DNA of 64,000 nt from Phallusia fumigata (GCA_008931825.1 QXVZ01015760.1:1-64000), one strand, 5' to 3'. Positions 29,907 to 42,712 are shown, counted from the first letter of the stretch. Notes: generated by a model not told the origin, from the letters alone. Translations and numbers: made by a program.

Positions 29907-30107
29907 AATGGCGCGGCAAAGCAAAACTTTGGACAAGGTAAAAAACCAAAGCTGTGTTTTTTTTACCACTTATTTTTTGGTTACAGATTTTTCAACTTGC
30001 TTAAAAAATATTGCCACACGAAGTTTGCAAAGATTGAAAATTGACACCATATTGACTTCGAGTTTTAACGAAAAGCCTCCACGTGTGCAACTATTAACCC
30101 GGCACTA
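29907..30107 (+). other. Possible divergent transcript start opposite DDX39B
   Basis: An ATG at 29907 in a GGTTTTAAAATGG context opens MARQSKTLDK and is followed by a GTAAAA donor and, 50 bp later, TTGGTTACAG. Splicing these would give only a 15-codon peptide, while reading through gives about 66 codons with no known domain. It is more likely a divergent promoter transcript or a decayed gene than a protein-coding gene. Confidence 0.2.
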
Positions 30108-31089
30108 GGTGGTACAAATTATCCGTGCTGTAGCTCATATTGCAATGATCTTTAGTTGTTCAACTACAATTATTTATGTGACAACTATTTATTAATTTGG
30201 ATAACTACAGAAAGCAACTAGACCTATCACCAAATTATGTTTCACCAGCATTCAGGTCGTCTTTCACTGGGCAAAACGCTTGAATGTCCCATCTGAGCGT
30301 AGCTGGGAAATTTTTGACATTAAGGAAGGGCAACAAAAAAACTGCGCTGAGCTAGTTTATCACAAACCTTTAATTAGGTTTCAAAACACGACTTTAGCCA
30401 CTGCCACTAACAGAGTAGCCAATGCTGCAAAAGGCAGATAAAGTCCATTCAAACCGTTGCGTTATATTCGTAGCTATTTTCTCAAACCAAAATTTGCCTC
30501 CGGTTTAGTTAATCACTTTTTTGGGGCTGCGTTTGTCTGCTGGTGAAATGTACTATTGGGAGATTTTAAAAATCACAAGTTTACTTAAAGTTTTAAATTC
30601 CCCCTCTATTGAGTTTTTTTAATGCTGTTAGCCGACATAGATTTAAAACTATGGCAACAATCTGAAAAAAAACTGGCACAGATACAGTTGCATTTTACTG
30701 TTCCACACAAACAACTTGAGTAGCTATTGTCTTTTGTTAAATAAAATATTAAGGAGGGTATAGTTAGCGGACAAGTGTCTTAAACTTTTTTCACTCTTTA
30801 GCATAGAACACCATACATTTACGTGGGTTTATGTATTATCTAGTACACATTATCTGTATGATTTTTATTTATTAAATGATGTTTTTGTTTTCTGTCTGGT
30901 AAACTTCTTATTTTTGCAAAATAAGTTTTGGAAAACAGATGTAACTGAATAATATGTATTTGCGACAAAACGGACGCAAAACATAATATAGCACCATACA
31001 TCTGGAACATTCAACGAAAAGCATTGCACAGAGCGTTGGGTGTACAGTTTTCTTTTACTTGTTGGGGAAGAGTACAATGTCATGTACAA
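30108..31089. other. Intergenic region downstream of COG7
   Basis: This AT-rich stretch has no recognised gene, RNA or repeat. It includes the COG7 3' UTR. Confidence 0.45.
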
Positions 31090-34000
31090 TTATAAGGCAA
31101 TACCCCGCATACCAGCAATCACACTGGCAATTTTATGCGAACTTCCAGAGGCAGCTGATCGAAACTGACTGACTTCAGATTGCGGCACGTTCAGCAGCTC
31201 GCGTACTTTCAAGAGCTGTTTGGATGTTGACAATCCAAGTGAGTCGATAACGTTTCCCATATAATCCAAATCAGCCACAAGCTGACGGGCCGCTTCAGAG
31301 CCAAGAGTCTCAATCTGGGTGATAGCTTCAATGTAAGTTTGTTCGGTTGCACGCACAATGGCTCCCAGCCACTGGTCGGACATGTTGTCCAACTCCGCTT
31401 CGCTTAGTTCGTCCTCACCCGGTTTAGGTGGAAACGGCAGCTTCCCAGCGCGAAGGGCGGTTTCCAGCGCTTGATTCTCCATTTTCTCATCGCACTCCAC
31501 AGCGGCAAAGGGCTCCAAGTGTTGCGGAAGTGTCATTAAGTACTGACCAATATGTGTAGCATGCTCACTGGGCGACACGCTAAACATAGGCATTTCACTT
31601 TGCGAGACTATGGCGTCGCCTTCTTCCGGGGTTGCGGAGAGCAGAGGTACTGAAGACAGCTGTCGCTTAACATGAGTGAAAGCCACATCAAAAGCCAAGT
31701 TGTGCGCCTGCTGGTTAAGCTCATTCACACGTTGCTTTGTTTCGCACAAGACGTGAGCAGCAGCATTCTCGTGAACGTTGGATACCAGTTCCCGCAAGCG
31801 GTTGTATCGCCCAGGGTCGATCCGAGCTAAGTAGTTGTATCGCTCCCAAGGTAAAGCGGTGGGTTGCGAGTATTTTAAACCGTCGTATTTCGTGGCGTGC
31901 TCGGAAGCTTGAGCGAGCATCGTAGATGAAAATGTTCCACGAAAGTCTTCGAAACGCAGCAGAATTCTTCCGCATGTTGAAATGATGCGAACGCAGTGTT
32001 GAAAAACGGTCCAGTTTTCGTCGTCAAGTTTGTCGTCATCCGAAGCTTCGTAATTCTGCGCACATTAAAAACCGAGACATGTAATACATAGGTTTTTGTC
32101 AAGCAACTACTTATATAAGAATACCTGCCAAAGAAGGGTTTAATAGTTAAAACATGCCAAACAAGTATTGTGTGTTTAAGAGGTCTTAGGCCTTAAACTG
32201 TCACACAAGGGTTGAACAGTAGTTTTTCAATTCATACAATTTCTTAATGGACCGGTGGTAAAAACATTTTATCCTAACCATTTAACAACTGCTGTTGTTA
32301 TCATTGTTGCACTTTGTCAAGTGTACATACTCACCTGGCCTTTTTTGAACCCAAATGATGCAGCAACTGTCCTCAGTTGGCGAGCAAACCTGTTGCAGTA
32401 TTCCATGAAGTATTTTTCCAAAGCCGACAGAAGATCACAGGAACCCAAAAAACCTAGCCAAATTTAAACACATTGAACACTTTTTATGCTTTCAACAGTG
32501 GAGAAACCAACATTTCTGTTTTGCAGTTACAAACCTGTTAGTTTTCCACATCTGTTCATAGCAATGACTGCCTCATCAAACAGCTTTTTAACTGATGAAT
32601 CAAGTAGCTGAACCAAGTCAATAACATCATGTGCATCCAAAGTGATGTTGGAAAGAGCAGAAAGCAGCGCTTCAGTTTCCATAGTTTCATATTCCAACAA
32701 AGGAGCAATGAATGGATGCCAAATAGCATCTGACAGCTTGCTGAGCACAGTTTTATCAATATTTTCAATCACACCTTCTCGCATAAGAACTTGCTTTAAG
32801 TTTTGCACAAAACTGTCAGTGGAAAAGTAGAGCCTTGAAAGCATGTCCAATCTTTCCGATGCCAAACCAGTGAGGCTATTGTGTACAACAACACCTGGCC
32901 CAGACTCTACAGATAGGGTCACTTCCAAAATTAGTTGTGTTATGATTGCTGCAGAGACACTTTTGCCAAACACATTTGTGCACCACTTCATTTCAATATG
33001 CCACACTGAAAGCAGTAGCTCATAAAATTCGTTCAGTAATGTAATATCTTCTTGCTCTGTTGCTTTAGCATCCCTTTCTCCATTGACAATATCCTGCCAC
33101 TTGGAAGAGATCTGAGCACGATGACATTTCAGGTAGTAATTCCGGAGTTCAATATCCCTTAGAAACAAAAAAATTGTTACAAAAGTAGTTAGAAAGTATT
33201 TAAAAAGTTATCAACCCAAAATACCGGTCAAGATTATTGAATATTGCATAGTATCGTTTTGCTTCATCAGTTTTGTGTTGCATAAATGCTGCCACAACAT
33301 GTGGACTCATGCTGGATTCCAAACGATTCTTTAATGCCTCCAGGTGCATCACCTAAATTGCAAGTAAGTAAAAAAAGATTCACGGAATTCAGCACAATCA
33401 ACAAAAGTTGTCATCCTAAATATACATGTTATATTTAAACTAATAAAGTTTCAATCCACACTTATTTGGAGCATAATTACCTTGTCATCATAATCCGGAC
33501 TGTTTTTTAAAACTTGTAAACTTGCTCTCATGCTTTGCAACTGTGCAGCTATAGCTTCCACATCACCAGTTCTGAAATTTATGGTAAAAATCAATTAGAA
33601 ACTAACATAATCTCTTTTTCAACTACCTCAATGTCATTTACTAACTTAAAAATGTCTTCCACAGCAGATGCTAAACTCGACCAGTTATCAGCTTCTTTCA
33701 AGGCTGCACAGGCCTGCTCCACTCTAGTGCGTACATTGTCCACATTTACAAGTACTTGCATGGAGTGAGATGTCCGTTGTTCAACACTTCTTATTTCATC
33801 TTTTACCTGTAAAAAAAGCAATCTGCAATCAGAGACATAACGAAATACAGGGTTATAGGGTAAAAGACACAAGTTGACAGCAGAACTCTTTTATGTAACC
33901 CACATTTTGGAGACTACTCCTTCAGAGTGTAGGTTTATAACATTCATGTAGATAGAATTTATGAATCATAAAGAGGTCTTCAAAGTATATGGGTCGCATA

Positions 34001-34477
34001 GGAAGGTTCAATGGTCACAGGCAAGGGGATTTTTAGGTCTGCAATCTTAAATGGGTTAGACTAGCCTAGTATCTGATCAAACATTCGGTTAGTATAGATT
34101 TTTTAGATATGCACTGCAGCATACCTGCAATATTTTGGGATGCAAAAAGCTGCTACATTGATGTGTTATCAAACCAATACTTTCTTAAAGTTGTCATATT
34201 AAAACCAACATTTTCAAACCTGTTGCATTTGTTGCCAGAGGAAAGTTGCTTCTTGCTTAAGAGTCTCAACATCTCGGAGCACTCTTGGCAAGCTTGCAAC
34301 AGCTTGCTGGGAAGTATCTTCCAGGGACTTGTTTACTTCCTGGATATACCTTTGCAACTTTGTGACTAGTGTAGCAGTGTAAGCTTCCCGTTGCTTTTCA
34401 TCTTGTTGTGCATGAAAAACATTGTTAACCCAGTCCTTTACATCAAAATTATCATCAGAGAACTTCGAAAAATCCAT
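31090..34477 (-). CDS. COG7: Conserved oligomeric Golgi complex subunit 7
   Basis: COG7 belongs to lobe B of the COG tether, which retrieves Golgi glycosyltransferases. The start MDFSKFSDDNFDVKDWVNNV parallels human [20 protein letters not shown], and IQEVNKSLEDTSQQAVASLP with PRVLRDVETLKQEATFLWQQ follows. Middle exons encode SMQVLVNVDNVRTRVEQAC and a long helical region. The last coding exon (31090 to about 32050) carries LNQQAHNLAFDVAFTHVKRQ, HIGQYLMTLPQHLEPFAAVE, ALRAGKLPFPPKPGEDELSE, LDNMSDQWLGAIVRATEQTY and ADLDYMGNVIDSLGLSTSKQ, all strong COG7 signatures. About nine exons were counted. Another in-frame ATG lies three codons upstream at 34486, but 34477 aligns with the human start. Part of the last coding exon is copied at 35227-35502. 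Confidence 0.94.
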
Positions 34478-34830
34478 GCCACACAATCTAAATTAAAAAA
34501 CATTTATGTGACAAAAATTTTTTTAAATCAAAAATCAAATCAAAAAATGCATAAATTGACTCTAACAGGTTTTCGTAATAACAATTTTTCAATAACCGCG
34601 TACTTAACAAACCAACAGAACAAACTCTGCTTACTGCTCTCGCCTCTTAGAACTCTAATAACATAGAAGGTCCACTGGGTTTCGTCACGCATGAGTAACA
34701 CTGACACGACTTGGAAAACAATCGACAGCAACAAGCGACAAAGTAGACTAGCTGTACCTGATTTCGGCAGTAATGTCGTTTAGTTTGAATACGTTAATTA
34801 TTTGTTAACAGGGTATTAAACTAATAAAAT

Positions 34831-34944
34831 ATGACGGGCCGTGAAATTACTGAGGAGTTACTTTCTGAATTGTTCGATAATCCAGAACAGCCTAAAACCG
34901 AACCCGTTTTGCAGCCCACATGCGAAAAGACGACGATTTTCTGA
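34831..34944 (+). CDS. Short ORF divergent from COG7, unrecognised
   Basis: A 37-codon ORF starts MTGREITEELLSELFDNPEQ, acidic and helix-like, 350 bp from the COG7 start in the opposite direction. It could be the first exon of a gene whose remainder is missing, or a micropeptide. No donor site or downstream exon could be tied to it, and the COG7 copy lies shortly beyond. Confidence 0.25.
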   Translation: MTGREITEELLSELFDNPEQPKTEPVLQPTCEKTTIF

Positions 34945-35226
34945 AGCGTATTCTACCAAGCGGAATTGATCTTCTGCAGGGTATGGAGTTTTTGCAACGT
35001 GGTTAGATATGCATGCTAAGCATAACCAACCAAGTAAAATCGTTAAACAGTATCCGAAATAATGTTATGAAGCTCAGGGTTTATTTTTGAATACGTCACA
35101 ATTAAAAGCAGCAAAACAACTGTTTCACGTGGTAAACAAAATTGTGCGCCATCCGAAAAAAAGAAACAGTGGCTCGAACATTTCCAACAACAAAAACTGA
35201 AAGTGAACTTTTAAGCATATATATAT

Positions 35227-35502
35227 ATAGCTTCAATGTTAGTTTGTTCGGTTGCACGCACAATGGCTCCCAGCCACTGTTCGGACATGTTCTCCAACTC
35301 CGCTTCGCTCAGTTCATCCTCACCCGGTTTAGGTGGAAACGGCAGCTTCCCAGCGCGAAGGGCGGTTTCCAGCGCCTGATTCTCCATTTTCTCATCGCAC
35401 TCCACAGCTGCAAAGGGCACCAAGTGTTGCGGAAGTGTCATTAAGTACTGTCCAATATGTGTAGTGTGCTCACTGGGCGACACGCTACACATAGGCATTT
35501 CA
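35227..35502 (-). pseudogene. Partial COG7 duplicate (fragment of the last coding exon)
   Basis: These 276 bp match 31322-31597 of COG7 at the same length with about a dozen substitutions and no indels (near 96% identity). The copy keeps an open frame (GKLPFPPKPGEDELSEAELE) but has no start, splice sites or neighbours of its own. Several changes alter residues conserved in COG7. It begins at an (AT)n run and ends inside the exon. It sits 0.75 kb upstream of the COG7 start in the same orientation. It is a dead fragment of a recent segmental copy, not a processed cDNA that can be proven, since it contains no exon junction. Confidence 0.9.
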
Positions 35503-35626
35503 GCAGTTTAAAACATTAGTCGGACCTAAATGATGAGCCTGGCCATAGAAATTTAAAAATCGAGTTGCTGTTACCGAATTTCGTTTCGCATGGATAAGTC
35601 CGACATGTAACACCAATGATTTGTAT

Positions 35627-35929
35627 CAGGGGTGCTTAAAGTGCGGCCCGCGGACCAAATGACGGCATTTCACGTGGCTCCTCAAAGTTTTGATAAAGCT
35701 TTTGGGTTTAAGCAACTTACGAATTCACGTAAATGCTTTCCAAGGAACTCGACAAGAAGCCAGTACATGGTACGGAAGAAAATCAATTTTCATAAGGCTG
35801 ATAAGGTCGTTGGGCAGCCGTGGATTTGCGTACTATTTTTATGGTTAAAAACTGAGAAAAAACGCCAGCCCGCCGGATCTTTCCCCCAAATAAAGTTGCC
35901 CCTCATACAGAAAAGGTTGTACACCCCTG
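35627..35929. mobile_element. Non-autonomous hAT-like element, 303 bp
   Basis: The left end CAGGGGTGCTTAAAGTGCGG and right end GTTGTACACCCCTG form hAT-type inverted termini; the CAGGGGTG start and the following GTGCGGCCCGCGGACC are typical of hAT-derived elements across animals. The 8 bp outside (ATTTGTAT and CTTTACGT) agree at only half the positions, so any target duplication has decayed. No transposase frame is present. Confidence 0.7.
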
Positions 35930-36841
35930 CTTTACGTTGTTCTTATCCCAAAGGGTGTAGTCTGTTTTGTCGCTAGATAAAGAATAGCAAAATCATGGTA
36001 CCGAGTTATTGCTTGTGCCCGGGTGTATGAGAGTGAGAGAATCTCAAGAATAAAAACTAAAACCTCGCTAAAAGTTTTTATCTTTGTCGTCCGAAAACTA
36101 GCTCTTGTCAAAACCCGAAGAGAAAAGGTTTGTGCTGTCAATAATGGGTGCAGCTACGAAGGATCGCATTAGATGCTATCATGCTACAAACATATGTAAA
36201 CAGCCGTCAGTTTGCACAGATAATCCTAACATCACTGGATCCCATTGTTTGTAGACTTCTATGGTCTGGTTGGTGACTATATAGCTCGTCACGGTTTAGC
36301 AGCTTTAATGCATTAAAAACAACACGTTTAAAAAGCATCAACATGCATTTCAAACGCTATTTTGCACAAAACCACACTAACAATATACCTGTGCTGTGTC
36401 AACGCTATGGTCAATATTAAGGCCAAATACAAAAGTAACCAATTTGTGCTCTGGGAGCGTTCTGGTGGTCGCTGCCTTCGGTTTTTCCTTAAAACGTAAA
36501 TTTCGGACATACATTTGTTTGTTGTGTCATATCAGCTTCGTAATATGTGGGCGCAAAATTTTAATTTTACACCTGATGCCCCCCAACAAACGCTCCTTTC
36601 TGCGCAAAGTTATTAGAAGCTTTGGGCATGATATAATCCCGCATTTACATTCGAAAACGAAACAACAAAGCAACAAAGAATATAATCAGAAAATATACAA
36701 ATATTTTTTCAAAACATAAAGCAACGTATGTTATCATATTGATTGGGCTGTGGCTGCTATGAATATTTACGTTATCTTGTATTTTTAACAATGAATGTGC
36801 TACACAATCACATTAACGACAGCCTAGGTTGAAAAAGGACT

Positions 36842-39321
36842 TTAAGTAGGTATTTGGCCCAACAATCGTTCATCTTGATCCGTTCCTTCTCTCACCCGTT
36901 TTTCAGATTCGTCTTTGGTTGTGTTTTGTGTCGAATCTCCGTCACGTTTTCTCTGTAGCAAGTTTGAATGTGTTTGCTAAATTGAAAACACCGAAATGTT
37001 TTCCAACGACAAAACAATTTGTGCTTACCCATGTTTGATAAACAACCTTTGATTTCGATTTGGGTTCGTGCTTTCGGCGCCAACAAATAACGACTGCAAC
37101 GATGGCTACTAATATGACGACCGCAACGGCCCCACCAACCGCAGTTGCAACCAATGTGTCTTTGTGCTGGTTGTTGTTGGACGTGTCTAACGAAGAACAA
37201 AAAGACATGCTTGCTTTACACAACAGACCACTGTTTCACATTATATCTGTATCTGCCGTACAAACGGAAGACCGAACTCCTTATGGACGCAAGCACGTTC
37301 TGTTTTTTAAAAACGACAATGTATGGGTGCCGGACATTTTATCCAAATAAAGCTTTTCGGAAAAAGTTTTTTGGCAACTGATAAATTTTGATTAAACTGC
37401 CAGTTTTGTTAAATGAAGACACTTACCATTTTTTCCCAAGCAATACAAGGTAGTATTTTCCATTTTCTTATCCCGATAAAAGAAGCAGAACAAACCGTTT
37501 CGGTTTTCCAATGCTGCGTCGTGCAGGCTACTCACATTGAAAGGAAAAGTACAGCTTTCCACCACGAAGGACATGTTTTGTTCGACCAAAACAACATTAT
37601 CGTCTTCCAGGTCGGCATTAAACACATACAGCGGCGTTGGTAGCAACTCACGCAGGTCTTCTGTTTTGTTTCCGTAATTTGAAACGATAGCTGTAAAAAA
37701 TGACTACAAAGTTTGAATTAGCAATGGTAAAATACGTAAATTCAACAGCACAGCGGGGGAAGCATAGGGCAGTGAGTGTTGAGAGATCCTGCAGTATGGA
37801 AACTAAAATTTAGGATTTTCAGCGGTTTAAAACCAATGAATTTTAACAAACCTTGTGGAAGTTTTGTCGAACAAACCATCAGTTGTACCATAGATGTTTG
37901 TGATCCCGCCGATGTTGCCGAGATGCTGTTCTCCAACACTTTAAGCTTCCCGTCAAATATATCAACGAGAAGGCAGAAATCCAAAGTCAATTTGCCCTTT
38001 TCGCAGTATAACCGGTATCTGTCAACTGTAACAAATATTAAATGATAATAAGTGGTCTTAGTTTGCACGTACAAATAGCGTTGCATTCTTCTCGGGGCAA
38101 AAATTCTACCGTTACCTGGTCTACTTTGGTATATATGTAGCGAAGGACTGATTCTCTGCCCATTTATGTTCAGACTGAACCATATTTGGTTTCCGACGTT
38201 TATTTTGGCGTGACATCGTTTCTGTTTGAAAGGAACGCCGCAGCATTCGGGTAGTGGAATTCCTTTGTCCCTGCATTGCCAGCGAAAAAATTAAAACCTT
38301 ATGACACAGAAATAAATAAGCTACATTTCTATGCATCATAGTGTAGGGTTGCCAACCGTCCTTTATTTCAAAGGACAATCCTTTATTCAGCTTTATTTGA
38401 CCTTGTCCTTTATTAAGATTTAAAATACCACTATTTGTCCTTGTTTTGACTTGTGGTTAAATTTCTGAACTGAGACTCGAAGGACCAAAACAAATTTAGC
38501 ATACTTTGCAAGAAGGTAGTGATAAGGCCTTTTACACAATCAAGCCCTAATTTGTTGTGAAAAAAATCTATATGAGAAAACTTGTAATAGTAGGTCAATA
38601 TTTTATGTCATCAAAATATTAATTGAAAGTGTGTTTTCGAGACATGATAAAATATCACTCAAGTTTTTATGTCCTTTGTTGTAGCTTAACAATGTTGGTA
38701 ACCCTACCATAGTGCCATGTATTAACATAAATCGAAACCACTTTGGGTAACTTACGTCTCTTCCGACCATTCGTATAAAGTTACAGTAATCTTGTCTTCA
38801 TCTTTTGCCGTCGAGCGGTTGAGAGACCAAGTGCATTCGCTTTTTGAAGGGTCGTAACGAAACGTACTACGAACTTCCTGAAATCTTCGGTACGCGTAAC
38901 GAAAATGGGACTCTGAAACAACACAGGCAAATGCAAGTTTTTTTTCACATGCCAGTTACTTGTATGGCATGATTAATGTCTTCACATAACCGTTGAAATT
39001 TGTTTTGCTTTCAAAGGACAAATTTTGTTTTGATTTGCCATATTTTGCAAAAAGAAGCTCAGTATACAACACTTTTTCGAGTGTAAGATTTTAATTTAGC
39101 ACATTTCCACGATTTTTACTGTTTTACTTACCTGGTTTAACCCGGCAATCACAAATGCAGAAGGAGCAATCCTCGTGGACAAGAGAGGTAGTGACTTTGG
39201 TGCAATTTTTAAATCCCTTTGTTGCATATGATAGCTCAAAAAAGATCGACAGTAAGGCAAGAATAATCAAATAGTACAGATTTGAAAAGGTTGTCTTGGA
39301 GCCCTTTCGTTTAAGCAGCAT
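36842..39321 (-). CDS. Unrecognised type I membrane protein with cysteine-bearing ectodomain
   Basis: Seven exons were read on the minus strand. The first encodes a likely signal anchor or signal peptide (LYYLIILALLSIFFELSYAT) and a Cys-rich stretch (CSFCICDCRV). Further exons give the ectodomain: TFRYDPSKSECTWSLNRS, IPLPECCGVPFKQKRCH, NQIWFSLNINGQRISPSLHI, RYRLYCEKGKLTLDFCLLVD and ENTTLYCLGKN. The penultimate exon holds a clear transmembrane helix, VGGAVAVVILVAIVAVVICW, followed by basic RRKHEPKSKSK. The tail is short, charged and hydrophilic. Most introns are phase 1, as in shuffled extracellular modules. Several Asn-x-Ser/Thr sites are visible. I do not recognise the family; a tunicate-specific receptor or adhesion protein is possible. 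A more upstream in-frame ATG exists at 39357. Confidence 0.7.
38344..38706. mobile_element. Non-autonomous inverted-repeat element, 363 bp, in an intron
   Basis: The ends are TAGGGTTGCCAAC and GTTGGTAACCCTA, inverted with one mismatch. Outside them lie TCATAGTG (38336-38343) and CCATAGTG (38707-38714), an 8 bp direct repeat with one difference, which fits a hAT-type target duplication. Internal text repeats GTCCTTTATT. The element sits in the intron after exon 2 of the unrecognised membrane-protein gene. Confidence 0.75.
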
Positions 39322-42300
39322 TATCTTTTGCAAAAACGCATCTTTCACTGCACACAATATAAAAGTCCATTCATCAAAACCATGTCAAAACACGTACTGT
39401 ACATACAATTTATCTTTGCCTTTATTGCCTTCATATAGCATCTTATTAAAAAATGGGACGAATTTAAAACCTGGTTTAAACACACAGACTAAACATTCAA
39501 CAAGCCTTGACAAGCAATGTTATAAGTCACGTTCAAAGTTATAAGCCCGGGTTGATGTTTTCGTGAGTTGTTATTGCCTGCGGTAAGTCATGGTTGCGGC
39601 TTAAAAAACAACTGCGGAGTGCTTGTGGAAAAGTGCTCGACGTCTATCATTTCGCTGAAAGCTTTTCTTATTAGAAAGCGAGAGGTTCCAGCGGATACCT
39701 GTTCCTAGGAAAGTTTTCACAGCGTGACGACGTACCAAGAACTACACTGTGTCCTGGAAATCGTTTTTATAAGCCAATAATGCCAGTTCTGAGCCTTTGG
39801 CGGACTCGGACTGCGCTTTACTGGAACTGCGTTGAACTGTGTCGTTTTTGCGGTAATAAGGCAGTGGCCTGGTAATAAACAACCTATTTACCAAGGCGAA
39901 ATCTTGTTACAATCGAGAATTCATTTTATACTATCTGTGCTATGGCATCTGCTTTATGGAAAAAACGGTGAATTAGCTACTTGGGGAAACAAGAAAGAAA
40001 CCCACAAAGCGCTTTTGTGTCGATTGACTGTGACGTCAAGCGTAGGAGGTGTTTTTCATAATCCAATCTGCCCTGCGCTTTGGCTGCTGGTCTATTCTGC
40101 ACGATATCAGTAAATGCCATTCCTTCCTTTTTGCAGTGGTTTATCTTCAACACCTACCTACACACAAACGTAACATAACTTGACTGCCGTCTTTCGAGCT
40201 GCTAACATTTGTTGGATGTTATGCATAAACTCACCTGAGGAATAATGCGCCGTTTTTTAACAAAATATCTAAACTCAGGCGACGCAAAATAATTGTCCTC
40301 AGGCAAACGAGCATCAAGTGCGCATTGCTGAAAGGCTTAAAAGCTTGCCATAAGAGCTATATTTTCATCTCATTCCTACGAACCTCACACCACGCGATCT
40401 TTGTCCAAAATAACAAGACATCCTTCAACGACAGTCTTTGTCGCCGACGATGCTTTTGACCTTGAACAGTGGAATGTTTTGACCATAATCAGTTGACCTT
40501 ATCTTCATGTCACGCAAAGTGCCCTGGAACACCTTACACATCATCTTATCTTGCAAACTCGCTTAGAGGAGTGTTTCCACTATGCTACTAAACAAATAGT
40601 GCTGTTAAACAGATTGTTTTGTGCTACCTTGGTGGCTTGACAACCGCAATGAAGCAACGCGGCTATTTCGCCTGTCAAACACGGTTTATCACAGTATTTG
40701 ATATGTCGTAAGACATGTTACAAGTGTGTGCGAAAAAAACATGTTAAAACACCGCGAAGTCCTTTTAGTTTTAACTGAACACATCTACCGGCCATAAAAA
40801 CATAGGTTATAGTGTGTACAATTACATGGCTTTCCTTCGTCAATTAGTAGTTTTTCGCCGTTTGTACTTGAATATTGTCGTCTTGCAGTGAGAGGTTACT
40901 TTTGAACGCTTTACAAAACCACCAAGTGTTTTGCAAACCACCAATTCGCGAGTGTTTCGTAGACCACTACAACAAATATGCGTACAAGTGCTTGCAAACA
41001 TTTTTGAGTCAATACGATAGACTCAAATATGTATAACTGTGCAACACAAATGCAATTGTTTGGTTAATTCAAATTTGCTGAAAAGACTATGTCACTTTGA
41101 TGTGATCAAAAGGATATAGAATTATATGTTAAAATTTGAAAATATTACTTTGTTAAAAAGCGTGTAAACATACTATACATATTGCATTAATATTATTAAA
41201 AGGACAAGTCTTATGGAGTAATTTTTGTTAGGTAGTCTTCGTTGGTCTAAAAGACAAAGGTTGTTGAATGTTTTTGGTGCTGCAAACCACATCTTGTAAA
41301 AAATAGCCTATCAACCATCGTACTCGTTTTTTCGATGTACAGCAAATGCCCGGTCACGTTGCCAATTGCGCCGGCGCAATTTCATTTGTATCAGCAGCTT
41401 CCATTAGCGAAAAGGACACGTCAAATCGTCGCCCTGGGAACAGCTAGTTCAATCAAATTCCCCCTCCGGCCAACTTGGCACGAGGCTCGTTTTAATCAAA
41501 CTTCAAATCAATGAATGTCATTGCCAAAATACCACGCCAACATCGAACGAGCGGAAGATGGAAGTAAATAATATATTACGCCGCAAAAACGTCAATAGTG
41601 TAACGATTGCGGGTTGTCAGAAGCGCTGGAACTTTGTGTGCGACCGTTTGGACGGCACGACTTACGGCTTACAACCATTTTTAAAGAATTCGCGTTTCAG
41701 GAGCTATTCAAACTTGGAAAATCTCTGAAGGTGAATATTATTGTGAAAGTTGTGTTTCTATTCTTGCTAAAAGGTTCTCCGCCTGTAGTTGTGATCAGTG
41801 ATGCTACGTCGTATTTGAATCCTGTGCGCCTCGCAGGTGTTTATGACTCACTGTGGAACGTGATTTGGTATGTGTTTGTTGCTAATACGTTTAGGGAATC
41901 TCAGGATATCTAACGTAATAAATGCACCAGTTAAATGCATCTACTAATTGTGTGTGAATTACAACTACTACGCGACGTGTTAAATTTAAGGAATGTCGTT
42001 TTGTATGATGTAACTGGATTTATGCATAAAACGTGTTAAGACCAAAATATTAGTTGCACTTTTTCATGTTTACATCAGCAGACGCTTTTTATGTTTGTTT
42101 GCCACATAAATTAAATTTGCCATAAGGTGGAAATACAGTAAAAAATCAGAAAAACATTTGCCATTACTAGCCCTATGACCCAATTAAATATCTTACAAGT
42201 TTGTTCTGTAAAAGATTTGTATCTGAGACAACTTTTACTTCGATCATGGAAAATATCAACATCTTCGTGTTCCTACAGCCTTTCCAGCGAAACTGACGTG

Positions 42301-42712
42301 TTACGCTCATCGATGCGAGGCGAGTCTTTAACTTCGTTACCGTGACACGACTACGACGAAAATCCATTGAAGCTGCGTGTTTTACCAAACCGTAAACGGC
42401 CAGGTACATGATACAGTTTTTTAACACACAAGGGCTCTGCATACATCGCAATCTTTCAAGTTTACCTATACATTTATGATATAAATGCATAATTTTTTGG
42501 TATAAATGTAGCAAGGTTTTTAAGGAATGTTGTTGAAGAAGATATGTTTTTACAAACCTGACTTAAACAACATTTTGCTTTCAGGGGGCACTCCTGTACG
42601 TGCTTGCAAACGGCGGAACTGTCGATCCTCGCGTTCAAACCATACAGACGGAAGGATTTCAACGTAGTGATTGACATTATCTGGTGGCAGACACGAAAAT
42701 ATACGAACGAAA
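39322..42712. other. Gene-poor intergenic region
   Basis: Over this 3.4 kb I found no gene that can be supported. Two open stretches near 41614-41730 and 41770-41840 have splice-like borders but their phases do not join. The rest is AT-rich and featureless by eye. Confidence 0.4.

Larger units (their letters stand above)
34945..36841. other. Intergenic region between COG7 and the unknown membrane-protein gene
   Basis: Apart from the COG7 fragment and the hAT-like element, listed separately, I see no gene, RNA or repeat here. Confidence 0.45.

Noticed and set aside
41614-41913. 99-codon plus ORF as a gene
   Set aside because: The internal splice-like borders do not give matching phases and no known domain is present.
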